The notes: a model not told the origin generated them from the sequence alone. 64,000 nt of DNA from Providencia rettgeri (GCA_900455085.1 UGTZ01000001.1:124001-188000), one strand, 5' to 3'; shown: positions 29,312 through 38,944, counted from the stretch's first letter. Made by a program: numbers and translations.

Positions 29312-30102
29312 ACCAGGAAATGCTATCGCTGATGTCCTCACTCTATTTTGTCTTTCAAGAGGGGTTGATAAAAATAGCGTTAGCTTGGCTGAGAATTGCA
29401 CCAGTGATGTTTTTACTTCCTTTTTTAAGTAATAAACTGCTCAATGGTGGAATTATTAAAAACTGTGTGGTGGCGTATATTGCGTTAGGTTTATGGCCTT
29501 TTTTTTCTTCTCATGCCATACAATGGGATGAAATTAACTTCGTTGATGTCTTTATTTATGAAATTTCGATTGGGCTCGTATTAGCATTGATATTAGCTTT
29601 ACCTTTTATGATAGCTAATGTTATTGGTGAGTTAATCGATGCACAGCGTGGTGAAACGATTAGCAGTATTGTCGACCCGGCGAGTGGTTCAGAAGCATCA
29701 GAGCTGGCAGTTTTATTGAGTCATATTACTTGTATGGTGTTTTTAGCTCAGGGAGGCATGTATCAACTCGCTAATATATTTGCACAAAGTTATCAATTAT
29801 TACCCTTTGCTCATGGATTTACTTCATTTAATAGCCTCCCCTTAGGGGAGTGGTTAAATAAAATGGTTGTTAATGGTGTTGTTTTGACAGCTCCAATATT
29901 AGTGACATTATTTATTACAGAGGTCGCTCTAGGGTTATATTCCCGTTTTTGCCCGCAATTAAATGCATTTTCGTTATCTTTGGCAATAAAATCAATCATC
30001 GCATTTTGTGTATTTCTGCTTTATTTCCATAATGAAGTTCCTGACATATTAGTGAATATGATTTCAATTTCACCACTACGAGATGTATTTATTTCCTCTT
30101 AA
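29308..30102 (+). CDS. sctT: T3SS export apparatus protein SctT (SpaR)
   Basis: 264 residues (SpaR 263) with several membrane segments and the conserved block DAQRGETISSIVDPASGSEASELAVLL typical of SctT/FliR. It forms the export pore entrance with SctR and SctS. Confidence 0.93.
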   Translation: MNQEMLSLMSSLYFVFQEGLIKIALAWLRIAPVMFLLPFLSNKLLNGGIIKNCVVAYIALGLWPFFSSHAIQWDEINFVDVFIYEISIGLVLALILALPFMIANVIGELIDAQRGETISSIVDPASGSEASELAVLLSHITCMVFLAQGGMYQLANIFAQSYQLLPFAHGFTSFNSLPLGEWLNKMVVNGVVLTAPILVTLFITEVALGLYSRFCPQLNAFSLSLAIKSIIAFCVFLLYFHNEVPDILVNMISISPLRDVFISS

Positions 30103-30119
30103 TTGCTACGAGTATAAAT

Positions 30120-31223
30120 ATGGCTGAAAAAACAGAGAAGCCTACCGATAAAAAAATCAAAGACTCAGCAAAGAAAGGACAAAGTTTTAAAAGTAAAGAT
30201 AGTGTTGCTGCAATTGTGCTAGTAGTTAGTGCATTTGTGATAGAAGGGCTCTCTAGTTTATATGAGCTCGGTGGGTTAATGCGTAAAATATTTTTACATC
30301 CAACGGAGATGAAAATTGATGCATTACTTTGGCAATTTTTCACTATCTTTTTAAGCGTTGTTTTACCGGTGTTATTTGCTTGTTTTTTATCTGGTGCGAT
30401 AATTTCTTTATTACAAAGTCGTTTTAGATTAGCTAGCGAAGCTATTAAACTCGACTTTGCAAAATTAAATCCAATTGCAGGGTTTAAAAAAATATTTTCA
30501 TTGAATTCATTGAAGGAATTAATTAAGGCTGTCTTGTATTTAATTGTCTTTATTGTATCAACATTAGTCTTTTTTATTGTTTGGCGCAAAGATATTTTTA
30601 TGCTCTACAGAACGATGATAAATGGAATGATTAGTCAATGGGTTAGTCTGTGTATAACATTTATTGTTGTTTTTCTTGCTGTCGCTCTAATAATTATATT
30701 GGTTGACGCAATAGCTGAATTCTTTTTGTATATTAAAAACTTAAAAATGGAAAAGCAAGAGGTCAAAAAGGAATATAAAGATAATGAGGGGGACCCTCAT
30801 ATCAAAAGTGCACGCCGTGGGATGCATCAGGAATTACTGTCGGAAGAGGTTAAGTCAAACGTTCGTAATTCAACATTCGTAATGGCAAACCCAACGCATA
30901 TTGCATTACTTATTTATTATGACTCGGATATTGCACCATTACCCTTTTTATTCTCTAAAAGTAAAGGTTCGCAAGCAAAAGCAATTGTTAAATACGCGGA
31001 ACAACAAGGTATTCCTGTTATTAGAGACATAGTCCTAGCAAGGCAAATATGGCGTTCATATAAAAATGACAGTTTTATCGATGAAAGAGGATTAGAGGAT
31101 GTTATGCAAATAATATCTTGGTTATTCCGTATCGAATTAGTAAAAATGGGAGTTGATATTGATAGCGCATTGGAAAAAATAGGGGAGAATGAATCACATT
31201 CACAAAAAAATAACAATCATTAA
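30120..31223 (+). CDS. sctU: T3SS autoprotease and specificity switch SctU (SpaS)
   Basis: 367 residues: four membrane segments, then the cytoplasmic domain with the self-cleavage motif NPTH at residues 257-260. The N-terminus MAEKTEKPTDKKIKDSAKKGQ is typical of the FlhB/SctU family. Cleavage after Asn lets the apparatus switch from needle to translocator export. Last gene of the structural run, followed by a 115-base spacer. Confidence 0.95.
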   Translation: MAEKTEKPTDKKIKDSAKKGQSFKSKDSVAAIVLVVSAFVIEGLSSLYELGGLMRKIFLHPTEMKIDALLWQFFTIFLSVVLPVLFACFLSGAIISLLQSRFRLASEAIKLDFAKLNPIAGFKKIFSLNSLKELIKAVLYLIVFIVSTLVFFIVWRKDIFMLYRTMINGMISQWVSLCITFIVVFLAVALIIILVDAIAEFFLYIKNLKMEKQEVKKEYKDNEGDPHIKSARRGMHQELLSEEVKSNVRNSTFVMANPTHIALLIYYDSDIAPLPFLFSKSKGSQAKAIVKYAEQQGIPVIRDIVLARQIWRSYKNDSFIDERGLEDVMQIISWLFRIELVKMGVDIDSALEKIGENESHSQKNNNH

Positions 31224-31244
31224 TTAATGATTTATTTGTTACTT

Positions 31245-31261
31245 GAATCGTTTTTTTAAAG
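31245..31261 (+). promoter_or_regulatory. MxiE/InvF-type activator box before sicA
   Basis: GAATCGTTTTTTTAAAG fits the Shigella MxiE box GTATCGTTTTTTTANAG at every defined position except the second. It lies 78 bases before the sicA start, in the only long spacer of the plus-strand arm. It marks a promoter for the translocator-effector block, activated by the InvF-like protein with its chaperone co-activator. Confidence 0.7.
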
Positions 31262-31338
31262 AAAAAACCAAGCCGGTTAATTATGATGCAAACATAAAGT
31301 ATGTGTTATGCATTGCATATCAACAATAAGGTAAATAT

Positions 31339-31854
31339 ATGAATAATGCGGAAACAAACAATTTTCAACAAATGGATATGGAAGAATTACTTGACAATAT
31401 TACTACTGCATTAATGGATGGTGCCACTTATAAAGATATACACGGTATTCCACAGAGTACGATGGATGGCATTTATTCTTATGCATACGAATTCTATCAA
31501 CAAGGTAAATTAAAAGAAGCAGAAACTTTTTTTCGATTTTTAAGTATTTATGATTTCTATAATACAGATTATGTCATGGGCCTTGCTGCCGTCTATCAAT
31601 TAACGAAGCGATATGCGAAAGCAACAGAATTATATGCCTTAGCATTTGTATTGGCTAAAAATGATTACCGCCCACTTTTTCATGCAGGGCAATGTAATTT
31701 AATGATGAAAAAAAGTAGTGCAGCGATTCACTGTTTTGAAAGTGTTTTAGAAAGTAGTTCTGATGTGGACTTGCAAAACAAATCGCAAATCTATTTAAGT
31801 GCATTAAAGAAGGACTCTAAAATAAGTCCTGATTTAACAGACTCTAATATATAA
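31339..31854 (+). CDS. sicA: T3SS translocator chaperone and co-activator (SicA/IpgC)
   Basis: 171 residues with the TPR fold of class II chaperones (IYSYAYEFYQQGKLKEAETFFRFLSIYDFYNTDYVMGLAAVYQLTKRYAKATELYALAFVL, FHAGQCNLMMKKSSAAIHCFE in order). It binds SctE and SctB before secretion; when freed it activates the AraC-type regulator, which fits the box just upstream. Slightly longer than SicA (165). Confidence 0.93.
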   Translation: MNNAETNNFQQMDMEELLDNITTALMDGATYKDIHGIPQSTMDGIYSYAYEFYQQGKLKEAETFFRFLSIYDFYNTDYVMGLAAVYQLTKRYAKATELYALAFVLAKNDYRPLFHAGQCNLMMKKSSAAIHCFESVLESSSDVDLQNKSQIYLSALKKDSKISPDLTDSNI

Positions 31855-31866
31855 CGAGGTTATCGT

Positions 31867-33822
31867 ATGGTTGATATTACAAATCTTGGCAATAGTGAGC
31901 GAATAAAGAATATTCATACCTTTTTACAAGGTAATAACCCATTAAAGCTGAGTGAAGATATTACAAAATCAGTTTTAGATTTAGAGGATGTGAGTAGAGA
32001 GTTAGTGTTGGGTGAACAAACAAAACGAATTCAGATAGAAGGCTCACCTCGCTTGGGTAAACCTGTGATGGCAAAGGCTAGGTTAAGTATTCAGTCATCT
32101 CCACAAGGCCAAACACTTAATGCAACGGCTTTATTGGTTGAAACATTTGCGACAATACGTCGGTTGTTACATGAAGGCAATATTGGTGAATTAAATAATC
32201 GGTTACAGCTTTTAAACCTTGAGTCAACCGCTTTACGAAAGCAAGGGCAGGAGTTACTTGATTCTTTTGCAAATTCTACAGAAGAAGCAGCCAATATTGA
32301 AAATCAACGGGGCGAAGCTAAAGACCAATTAGATTTAGGTAAAACTAAATTGGCAAATGCCCTAGATTCACTAAAGGAACATCAATCTCCTGTAGAACGT
32401 AACATAAAAGAAATTACGAATACACAGGAAAAATTAAGTGAGTGTGAACAACGACTAGAGCAAATAAATACGTTTGATAAGCCTATTACGGAAGAAATTT
32501 ATAACGAAGAAGTTAATATTAAAAAGCAAGTGGAAGTACTTTCCAACAAGCTCGATGAGTTAAAAAATAAACGAGATGGTTTAGAAGGTACAACAGGTTT
32601 ATTGAAGGCTAAGGTTAAAACACTAACTGAAAATGTCGATAAACTTCAAAATAATTATAACGCTCTAATAAATAAAGAATATGATCTTATAAAAATTTCT
32701 GGCGATGCTAGCAAAAAACTGGATGCATTTATCAAAACAGCCCCTAGGCCTGTTGAGGTTGATGGTGATAAATGGGAGAACACATTATCGCTTTTAACAA
32801 TGCTGACGGCTCAGCTTAAAAAAGTCATGAATGAAGACTCTATTCGTAATATGAAAGAGCAAGAAGCAGTGATGATGGAAATCAATGAAGCTTCTCGGAA
32901 AAATTCGGATAAAAAAGCAAAAGAGGCTGCGGAATCTGAGCGTAAAGCGGCTGAAGCCAATAAAGCGGCATCTTGTGCCAGTAAAGTTTTTAGTTATGTA
33001 CTTTTAGCTGTTTCAGTGATTGCCACCGTCGCTTCTTTTGGAACGGCAGCACCGTTAACACTCGCAATAGCCGCTATTGGTATTTCGATGGCGGTTGCAG
33101 ATATTGTATTGGAAGAAACAGGGCACGGGAGCTTAATGCAGATGCTTGCCAATGAAATTTCTTCAGCAGTAACGGATGTGTTGATCAGCTTTGGTGTCGA
33201 TGAAGATAAAGCGAAGCAGATTGGTAGCATTGTGGGAATGATTGTTGCTGCGATAGCATTCTTAGCTTTCTCGTTACTTTCTATGGGGTCAATGGTTAAA
33301 AATATTGCTAATACCGTTAAAAGTGCGGCCCAACTCTTGCTGAAAAATGCTGGAAGCATACTGAAAAACACCGTCAAATCAATGCCAAAAAGCTTAATGA
33401 ATGCATTGGGTAACGTTGCAACCAAAACGACAAAAGCAAGTGATTCGGTAGCTGATGGCACTAAAGCCATTAAGCAAGTTGGTGAAACGGCAAAAAACAC
33501 CAAAAACCCAAGTGTCGCTATGGCCAAATTAGAAGTTTCTGCAAGAGGTATGAATGCAGGGCTTACAGTTGCAAGTGCAGCAACAACAGGGGGATTAAAT
33601 GTGTATGCAGCATCAATGGGAGAAAAAATGAAAGAGATGCTCGCCGGTATGATGCTAAATAACGCTGCTATCGAAGCGATTACCGAGTTACTTAACCAAT
33701 TAATTCAAGCTATGTCGAAAAACTATGAGCAGTTTGATGAAATGTTCGTATCAATGCTTAATGGTCTTCAAAAATCGAGCCAAAGTAAAGTCGATATGAT
33801 GAATACCGCACGCTTTGCGTAA
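31867..33822 (+). CDS. sctE: T3SS translocator SctE (SipB/IpaB)
   Basis: 651 residues (SipB 593). A long N-terminal coiled coil (about 110-290), then two hydrophobic segments: about 375-410 (VLLAVSVIATVASFGTAAPL onward) and about 455-480 (IGSIVGMIVAAIAFLAFSLL), the pore-forming hairpin of the family. Starts 12 bases after sicA. Confidence 0.9.
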   Translation: MVDITNLGNSERIKNIHTFLQGNNPLKLSEDITKSVLDLEDVSRELVLGEQTKRIQIEGSPRLGKPVMAKARLSIQSSPQGQTLNATALLVETFATIRRLLHEGNIGELNNRLQLLNLESTALRKQGQELLDSFANSTEEAANIENQRGEAKDQLDLGKTKLANALDSLKEHQSPVERNIKEITNTQEKLSECEQRLEQINTFDKPITEEIYNEEVNIKKQVEVLSNKLDELKNKRDGLEGTTGLLKAKVKTLTENVDKLQNNYNALINKEYDLIKISGDASKKLDAFIKTAPRPVEVDGDKWENTLSLLTMLTAQLKKVMNEDSIRNMKEQEAVMMEINEASRKNSDKKAKEAAESERKAAEANKAASCASKVFSYVLLAVSVIATVASFGTAAPLTLAIAAIGISMAVADIVLEETGHGSLMQMLANEISSAVTDVLISFGVDEDKAKQIGSIVGMIVAAIAFLAFSLLSMGSMVKNIANTVKSAAQLLLKNAGSILKNTVKSMPKSLMNALGNVATKTTKASDSVADGTKAIKQVGETAKNTKNPSVAMAKLEVSARGMNAGLTVASAATTGGLNVYAASMGEKMKEMLAGMMLNNAAIEAITELLNQLIQAMSKNYEQFDEMFVSMLNGLQKSSQSKVDMMNTARFA

Positions 33823-33840
33823 ACTAAGGAGTAATTTTAA

Positions 33841-35001
33841 ATGACAGCCATTACGACACAACCCGTAATAGCCAATAAAGCTATTTTTAGTGCTGAAGAA
33901 CTAGGAAATAAAAAAGAGATATTTGTTTCAACTCATCCAGCGGCTCGACAAGAAATTAATTTAGCAAGTTTGCCACAATTAACATTCGCAGAATTTTCAG
34001 ATAAGCCGGTATTAAAGTCACCATCGAATGGGGAAATAATGCCAGAACAATTAATGGGCGCCCTATCAGAACTTGATTCAGACGAAATAGAAAAGGCGGC
34101 AATACTGTTAAGTGCATGTCCTCCTAAACTTGCTAATGAGTCACATCATATTTTTGAAAATGCAGAACAAAAAGCGATTGGAAGCATTAGCTCCACGAAG
34201 ATGAGTGAATATATTGGTATTATCAGCAGTGATATTATTGTTGAAATATCAAAACTTATCCGCAAAGTTGCATCCGAAATTAAAATCTCAGACCGCCAAT
34301 TGAATGCCGCATTTAACATCTTAAGTGGCAAAATGGTGGAGGCAGCCGCCGCATCCACCATTAAAGAAGGAAAAAAGATGATGGAGAGCGCCATGATTAA
34401 TTTTGGCGTCTCCTTAGGTATCAGTGGCTTAGGTGCTGCATTCCAAGCGAAATCGTTACATACGCAAAATAAATCGATAAACGCTAACTTAAAAGCGGGT
34501 GTGAATAATACTAATTCGGGTAATAAGCTCAATGGTCAAGTTACTGAACTAACTGGAAAAAATAACGGAAGTACCGTACTTAAAGGTAAGGACGGTAGTA
34601 CTATTGAGATGGTTGACCAAGCAACAGCAGGGCAGAAAACGTTAGTTGCGAAAAATATGCAAAATGCAGCAGATAGCACGAAAGCTCATGGCCAAAATCA
34701 GCTTAATGATCATAACAATATTGTCACTAAAGAGAGTGTGAAACGTGGTGTAGCAGAGCAAGGGGCTCGTTTATCCGATAGTGCAGGAAATATGGCAGGA
34801 TCGGCATCACAAGCTGGAGCTAAAGCGGAAAGTGCTAGCGCGATGATAGAACAGGAAACGTCATCAGCAGCACGTAAAGTCTCTGAAAATGCAGAGAAAA
34901 CAATGAGTGAAAGTACGGAATTGTTGAAGAAAATGAATGAAGCTTTAAGGGATATTTGTGATTCTAAAACACGTACATCCCAATCTGCAATACGAGGGTA
35001 A
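33841..35001 (+). CDS. sctB: T3SS translocator SctB (SipC/IpaC)
   Basis: 386 residues, with one hydrophobic stretch in the middle (MMESAMINFGVSLGISGLGAAF, about 180-201) and a long Ala/Ser/Lys-rich helical C-terminus, as in SipC (409). It is the smaller translocator that inserts into the host membrane. The gene ends two bases before sctA. Confidence 0.88.
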   Translation: MTAITTQPVIANKAIFSAEELGNKKEIFVSTHPAARQEINLASLPQLTFAEFSDKPVLKSPSNGEIMPEQLMGALSELDSDEIEKAAILLSACPPKLANESHHIFENAEQKAIGSISSTKMSEYIGIISSDIIVEISKLIRKVASEIKISDRQLNAAFNILSGKMVEAAAASTIKEGKKMMESAMINFGVSLGISGLGAAFQAKSLHTQNKSINANLKAGVNNTNSGNKLNGQVTELTGKNNGSTVLKGKDGSTIEMVDQATAGQKTLVAKNMQNAADSTKAHGQNQLNDHNNIVTKESVKRGVAEQGARLSDSAGNMAGSASQAGAKAESASAMIEQETSSAARKVSENAEKTMSESTELLKKMNEALRDICDSKTRTSQSAIRG

Positions 35002-35486
35002 TAATGAGTACAACATCATTGAACCTGTTGGCAAATATTCAGCTTTCGCGCGTAAATAATGTCGGTTTAATTGATAATAATCCTTCCCCTATCGGGGAAG
35101 GTGTTGCGATTGATCCTAATTTGGATATCTATCAACAAGTCGTCAGTTATTATGAGCAATTATGTGATGAAATAGCCAAGCCTATAGAACGAACTAATAT
35201 TGTTTTTGAGCAGCTAAACGATATTTCTGAACAGGCAAATGCTTTAATCCGAGAATTGAAAATATCAGGGGACAACACCTCTAGAGTATTAATAAAGTTA
35301 TCTGACGAGTTCGCGACATTACCCGATGGTGCGGCAGCGTATTCATCACGGTCGCGGTCGATTGAAGATGGACGAAGCCATATTGGTCAGGTTGAAAAAA
35401 TAATAAAAAATATTAATAGTGGCTATCAAAAAGATTTTGGAAACATAATAAAATCATCCACAAAATATATGCAGGATGTTAATACC

Positions 35487-35494
35487 GCTCTCGG
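35487..35494. repeat. Target-site duplication of IS1-like element, left copy
   Basis: GCTCTCGG at 35487-35494 is repeated exactly at 36278-36285 on the other side of the element; 8 or 9 bp is the normal IS1 duplication. Confidence 0.93.
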
Positions 35495-35554
35495 GGTCAT
35501 GTATTCAATCCGGTGATTAACCTGTAATATAGGGTAATTTATCGGAGAATATTC

Positions 35555-35830
35555 ATGGCTAAAGTCGATGTAAGGTGCCCATTTTGTCAACAAACTCCCT
35601 CAGTGAAAAAACATGGCCTAGGGAGCACTGGTCATCAACGTTATCGCTGCCAAAATTGCTGCCGAAGCTTCCAACTCGATTATAAATATCGTGCTTGCCA
35701 ACCCGGAACTAAAGATAAAATTATCGACCTCACGATGAATAATGCCGGTATTCGTGATACTGCTAGGGCCCTTCATATCAGCATTAATGCGGTTGTTCGT
35801 ACTTTAAAAAACTCTCGCCGAAGCAGGTAA
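35555..35830 (+). CDS. insA: IS1 InsA, zinc-finger and HTH protein
   Basis: 91 residues. Two CxxC pairs (CPFCQQ, CQNCC) give the zinc ribbon, then an HTH (GIRDTARALHISINAVVRTLK). Alone it represses IS1 transcription; fused to InsB it forms the transposase. It contains TTTAAAAAAC at 35803-35812, where ribosomes slip back one base. Confidence 0.93.
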   Translation: MAKVDVRCPFCQQTPSVKKHGLGSTGHQRYRCQNCCRSFQLDYKYRACQPGTKDKIIDLTMNNAGIRDTARALHISINAVVRTLKNSRRSR

Positions 35831-35850
35831 CTTCTTTACCTCTTGATAAT

Positions 35851-36252
35851 TTGCAGATTGAACTCCTTTGCGAAGTTGATGAACAGTGGTCTTTTGTGGC
35901 TAATAAGAAACAACAACGCTGGCTTTGGTATGCCTGGGAACCTCGCCTAAAACGGATTATTGCTCATACATTTGGTCGTCGAAACAAGAGAACTCTTCGT
36001 CAGTTACTGGCTTTACTGTCTAGGTTTAATGTGGCTTTTTGGTGCACGGATAAGTTCAGTGCTTATGAGATATTGCCTAAACAAAAACACGTAGCAAGTA
36101 AGTTTTATACCCAACGAATAGAAAGAGAGAATTTGAATTTAAGAAATCGCTTAAAGCGTCTTAACCGTAAGACGTTAGGTTACTCGAAGTCGCCTGAAAT
36201 GCATGATAAAATCATCGGCACATTCATCGAGCGGGAGCATTACCTATTGTGA
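35851..36252 (+). CDS. insB: IS1 InsB, transposase catalytic part
   Basis: Catalytic DDE region: DEQWSFVANKKQQRWLWYAWEPR, CTDKFSAYEILPKQKH and the Glu in RIERENLNLRNRLKRLNRKTLGYSKS. It is read as an InsAB' fusion through the -1 slip at AAAAAAC (35806-35812), giving LKKLSPKQVTS... into this frame. No internal stop is seen, so the transposase looks functional. Confidence 0.93.
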   Translation: MQIELLCEVDEQWSFVANKKQQRWLWYAWEPRLKRIIAHTFGRRNKRTLRQLLALLSRFNVAFWCTDKFSAYEILPKQKHVASKFYTQRIERENLNLRNRLKRLNRKTLGYSKSPEMHDKIIGTFIEREHYLL

Positions 36253-36277
36253 TGATCTCTATATTGAATACACGACC

Positions 36278-36285
36278 GCTCTCGG
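36278..36285. repeat. Target-site duplication of IS1-like element, right copy
   Basis: GCTCTCGG, identical to 35487-35494. The gene resumes in frame from here as GKISEYIKAG. Confidence 0.93.
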
Positions 36286-36942
36286 TAAAATATCCGAATA
36301 TATTAAAGCAGGGGATGATGGGAAAATAAAATTTCAGCGCGTCAAGTTATTAGATAGACTCGATGAACTTTTTAACAAATATACAGATCATAAAGAAGTA
36401 AGACTAAATGAGCTAAAAAAAGGTAAACCTCTGACGACAGATGCTGATGATGATAATAGAGATTACTACAAGAATTGGTCTGAATCTGACAGTAGTGCTG
36501 AAAAAATATATGAAATGGATTATAGTGATTCAGCGTTTAATTTTTGGAAAAAAAAGCTTGATGGCCAAGGCTTTCGTGTAGACATAAGAGGAGAATACGG
36601 TCAGAGAGTTATTCGTATTTACCCAGACATTACGCCACTCAAGGAAATTATGAAGTCGATTTATGATGTTGAGGATACGACAAACGGCTGGAAAACTGCA
36701 GGCGTGGAATTAATGGCTCAGACTGTGCAAAGCCTGCAAACGGCAATTGATGCTCAAAAAAATGCAGTTAATAGTTCTGTTTCTCGATTATTAGAGACTT
36801 TTCGCCAAGATAATAGTCACTTTGATACATTAACTCAGTTATTGATAAAATTAATTCAAGAACTAAACCAATATAATAGCGGTTTAGTTAATATTTAACA
36901 TGTATAAAAGAAATTAATAATCGTTTATTATAAGGATAACTT

Positions 36943-38532
36943 ATGATGTCAATGTCATCCATTCACAGCCCGTGTAAGACTAGCATTAATAATATTAACC
37001 ATAATCAAAAAATTAGCAGTGGGTTTTCTAATCAACTAAATAAAATTATCCCCTCGGGAACAGAAAGTTTATTACCTAAGAATAATATTAAAAATGAAAT
37101 TAATATCTCTGGCGATGTTAATGAATTACATGCGAGTAACCATCAACAACAAATAGAAGAAATTACACAACTACTTAGTTCTTCTGATCGTTATATTACT
37201 TATGAGATGGTCGAGAAGGCATTAAATGCTGGGGGGCATGGCTGTACTTTACAGCAGGAGATAAACCATAGACCTGAAAGTGCATTGGTAGTATTGACGT
37301 TATTTGAGCCTCAAGAAATACCACGAGCATTACTTTCTGCAGCGACAGAGTTAGTTAAGAGTATAAGTACAACAAATTTAAGTAAAGATAAAAATGTTAA
37401 AGATATTTTAAATAGTCAACAGGAAAAGGTAGATACGCAACTCGCTAATTTTTTATTAACTAAAGGGAATAATGACTTGGTAACACGTTATCAAGAGAAG
37501 TATGTTTCCCCGGCAATTAAACACCAATTAACTGCATATTTCCCTGATAATGAAATTCAAAGCCACTCAGTAGATAAGTTTTTAGTCACAGAAGCAAATG
37601 AACAGCTAGACAGTGATATTTCTAAATTAATAATGGAATATAATAAAGTTCCTGCTAATCAGTATGGCGATAAGTATCAGCAATTAAATAATATATTTCG
37701 TAGCATAGAGAAAAAAATAGGCATCATTATGCCGTTAAAAGTCAAAATGAATTTAACGGCATCTGTGAAACAGGAAAGCTCTGACAATAAATTACCAAGT
37801 GATGAGGTTGATGGTTTAACTCGTCAATTAGTAGCGAACCCGTCTAGAACGGTTGCAAATAGTTATAATACAACAACTATAATAAATAATTACGCTAGCT
37901 TACCATTGAGTGAGAATGCTGAGCAGGTTTCTTATCAAGGAGCTGATGTTAGTACAGAACAAGAGCACCCTTCATCAAATACACATGAAAATGATAAGCC
38001 ATTTGATATTAATGAACCTTTATTACAAAGAAACGTAACATCACCACAAAGGGGATTGAATACAAGAGAAACAGAGCCTGCGCCAGATTACGATTTCCTT
38101 AATAGCGACGCTCAAAATGACCAAAAGGTTGAAATAATTAAATCGAATGTTCATCTAGAAAGCCTTAACGGGGAGCCTTTATCTGTTGAGGAAGAAGACG
38201 CCATGAAATCGATTGAAGAGCGGTTTAAATCCTCGGTTAAATTAGCCAGTAAAAGTAACCAACCAATGGATATTAAACCTAAGTTTGGTAGCCATTACGG
38301 CAGTTACTTAATAGATAAAAAAGTCCCTGAGGGTGTGAAACTGACTAATAACAGAGAACTTGTGCAGGAGAAATCAACCAAACCGGCAGAGACAGATTCG
38401 TTTTTGTCCATTAAAAATGCCTCTCACTATAGAACATCTTATATTGATGGCAATGCTAAAGTTGTATTGTCTGCAGAAGGGTTAATGACACGTAATTTAA
38501 ATGAAAAATTAGATTATGCTAAGCAGTCTTAA
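36943..38532 (+). CDS. Putative T3SS effector in SipA position
   Basis: 529 residues lying between sctA and iacP, where SPI-1 has sipA. The N-terminus is Ser/Asn-rich as in secreted effectors, residues ~60-130 could hold a chaperone-binding or helical SipA N-domain (EITQLLSSSDRYITYEMVEKALNAGGHG), and the C-terminal part contains two similar motifs, KFGSHYGSYLIDKKV and NASHYRTSYIDGNAKV. SipA (685) is longer. I see no actin-binding motif I can defend; the call is by position and general character. Confidence 0.55.
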   Translation: MMSMSSIHSPCKTSINNINHNQKISSGFSNQLNKIIPSGTESLLPKNNIKNEINISGDVNELHASNHQQQIEEITQLLSSSDRYITYEMVEKALNAGGHGCTLQQEINHRPESALVVLTLFEPQEIPRALLSAATELVKSISTTNLSKDKNVKDILNSQQEKVDTQLANFLLTKGNNDLVTRYQEKYVSPAIKHQLTAYFPDNEIQSHSVDKFLVTEANEQLDSDISKLIMEYNKVPANQYGDKYQQLNNIFRSIEKKIGIIMPLKVKMNLTASVKQESSDNKLPSDEVDGLTRQLVANPSRTVANSYNTTTIINNYASLPLSENAEQVSYQGADVSTEQEHPSSNTHENDKPFDINEPLLQRNVTSPQRGLNTRETEPAPDYDFLNSDAQNDQKVEIIKSNVHLESLNGEPLSVEEEDAMKSIEERFKSSVKLASKSNQPMDIKPKFGSHYGSYLIDKKVPEGVKLTNNRELVQEKSTKPAETDSFLSIKNASHYRTSYIDGNAKVVLSAEGLMTRNLNEKLDYAKQS

Positions 38533-38542
38533 GGTGAATAAA

Positions 38543-38794
38543 ATGAACTCATCGACAGAAATTCACTGGCAGTGGTTATTTGAGCAAATTCAGCAGATTC
38601 GAACCTATTCTGGTATTACAAATGATTTTACGCTTGATTCGACATTAATCGCAGATGTACATATTGATTCTTTAGAAATGTTAGAGTTAATAACGGCTAT
38701 CGAACAGTATACAGGGCAACCAATTAACGATGAAGTTTGGATGAAATGGTATAAGTTGAGTGATATTGTCGAGTATCTATTGAGTGTCAAATAA
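38543..38794 (+). CDS. iacP: Acyl-carrier-protein-like IacP
   Basis: 83 residues with the phosphopantetheine site at Ser43 in ADVHIDSLEMLEL. It stands after the SipA-position gene as iacP does in SPI-1, where it promotes effector secretion. AAGGTG precedes the ATG at 38543; an upstream in-frame ATG at 38516 overlaps the previous gene. A terminator follows at once. Confidence 0.85.
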   Translation: MNSSTEIHWQWLFEQIQQIRTYSGITNDFTLDSTLIADVHIDSLEMLELITAIEQYTGQPINDEVWMKWYKLSDIVEYLLSVK

Positions 38795-38800
38795 ACAGAT

Positions 38801-38838
38801 AAAGCCACGGTATTTATTCGAACGTGGCTTTTATTTTT
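38801..38838 (+). terminator. Terminator of the T3SS operon
   Basis: AAAGCCACG (38801-38809) pairs with CGTGGCTTT (38823-38831), then TATTTTT. It lies six bases after iacP and marks the end of the island. Confidence 0.85.
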
Positions 38839-38944
38839 AAGCTTTTTTATTTATTTCCTATCGAATTATTGCCATCACATAAAATTCATATTTTTGTCAT
38901 CAAGTGATAACGCTCACAAAATAGCATACCCTCGTTTGCTTAAT

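Larger units (their letters stand above)
35495..36277 (+). mobile_element. IS1-family insertion sequence, 783 bp, complete
   Basis: Ends are GGTCATGTATTCAAT and, inverted, GGTCGTGTATTCAAT (14 of 15 identical). It carries insA and insB with an A6C frameshift site. It is flanked by exact 8-bp duplications, so insertion is recent and simple. The orientation is that of the disrupted gene. Confidence 0.93.
35004..36898 (+). pseudogene. sctA: T3SS needle-tip protein SctA (SipD/IpaD), split by IS1
   Basis: The tip protein caps the needle and senses the host. The N-terminal coding part runs 35004-35494 and resumes in frame at 36286-36898 once the element and one copy of the 8-bp duplication are removed: DVNTALG then KISEYIKAG. 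The restored gene has exactly 368 codons (367 residues; SipD 343), with the coiled-coil N-part and the C-terminal block LFRQDNSHFDTLTQLLIKLIQEL-like end. As it stands, only the first ~165 residues can be made. Without SctA, SPI-1 systems secrete but do not translocate effectors properly. Confidence 0.92.

Noticed and set aside
30089..30589. 166-codon open frame opposite sctU
   Set aside because: It is antisense to a well-supported gene and has the repeated Asn/Ile/Leu look of a shadow frame.
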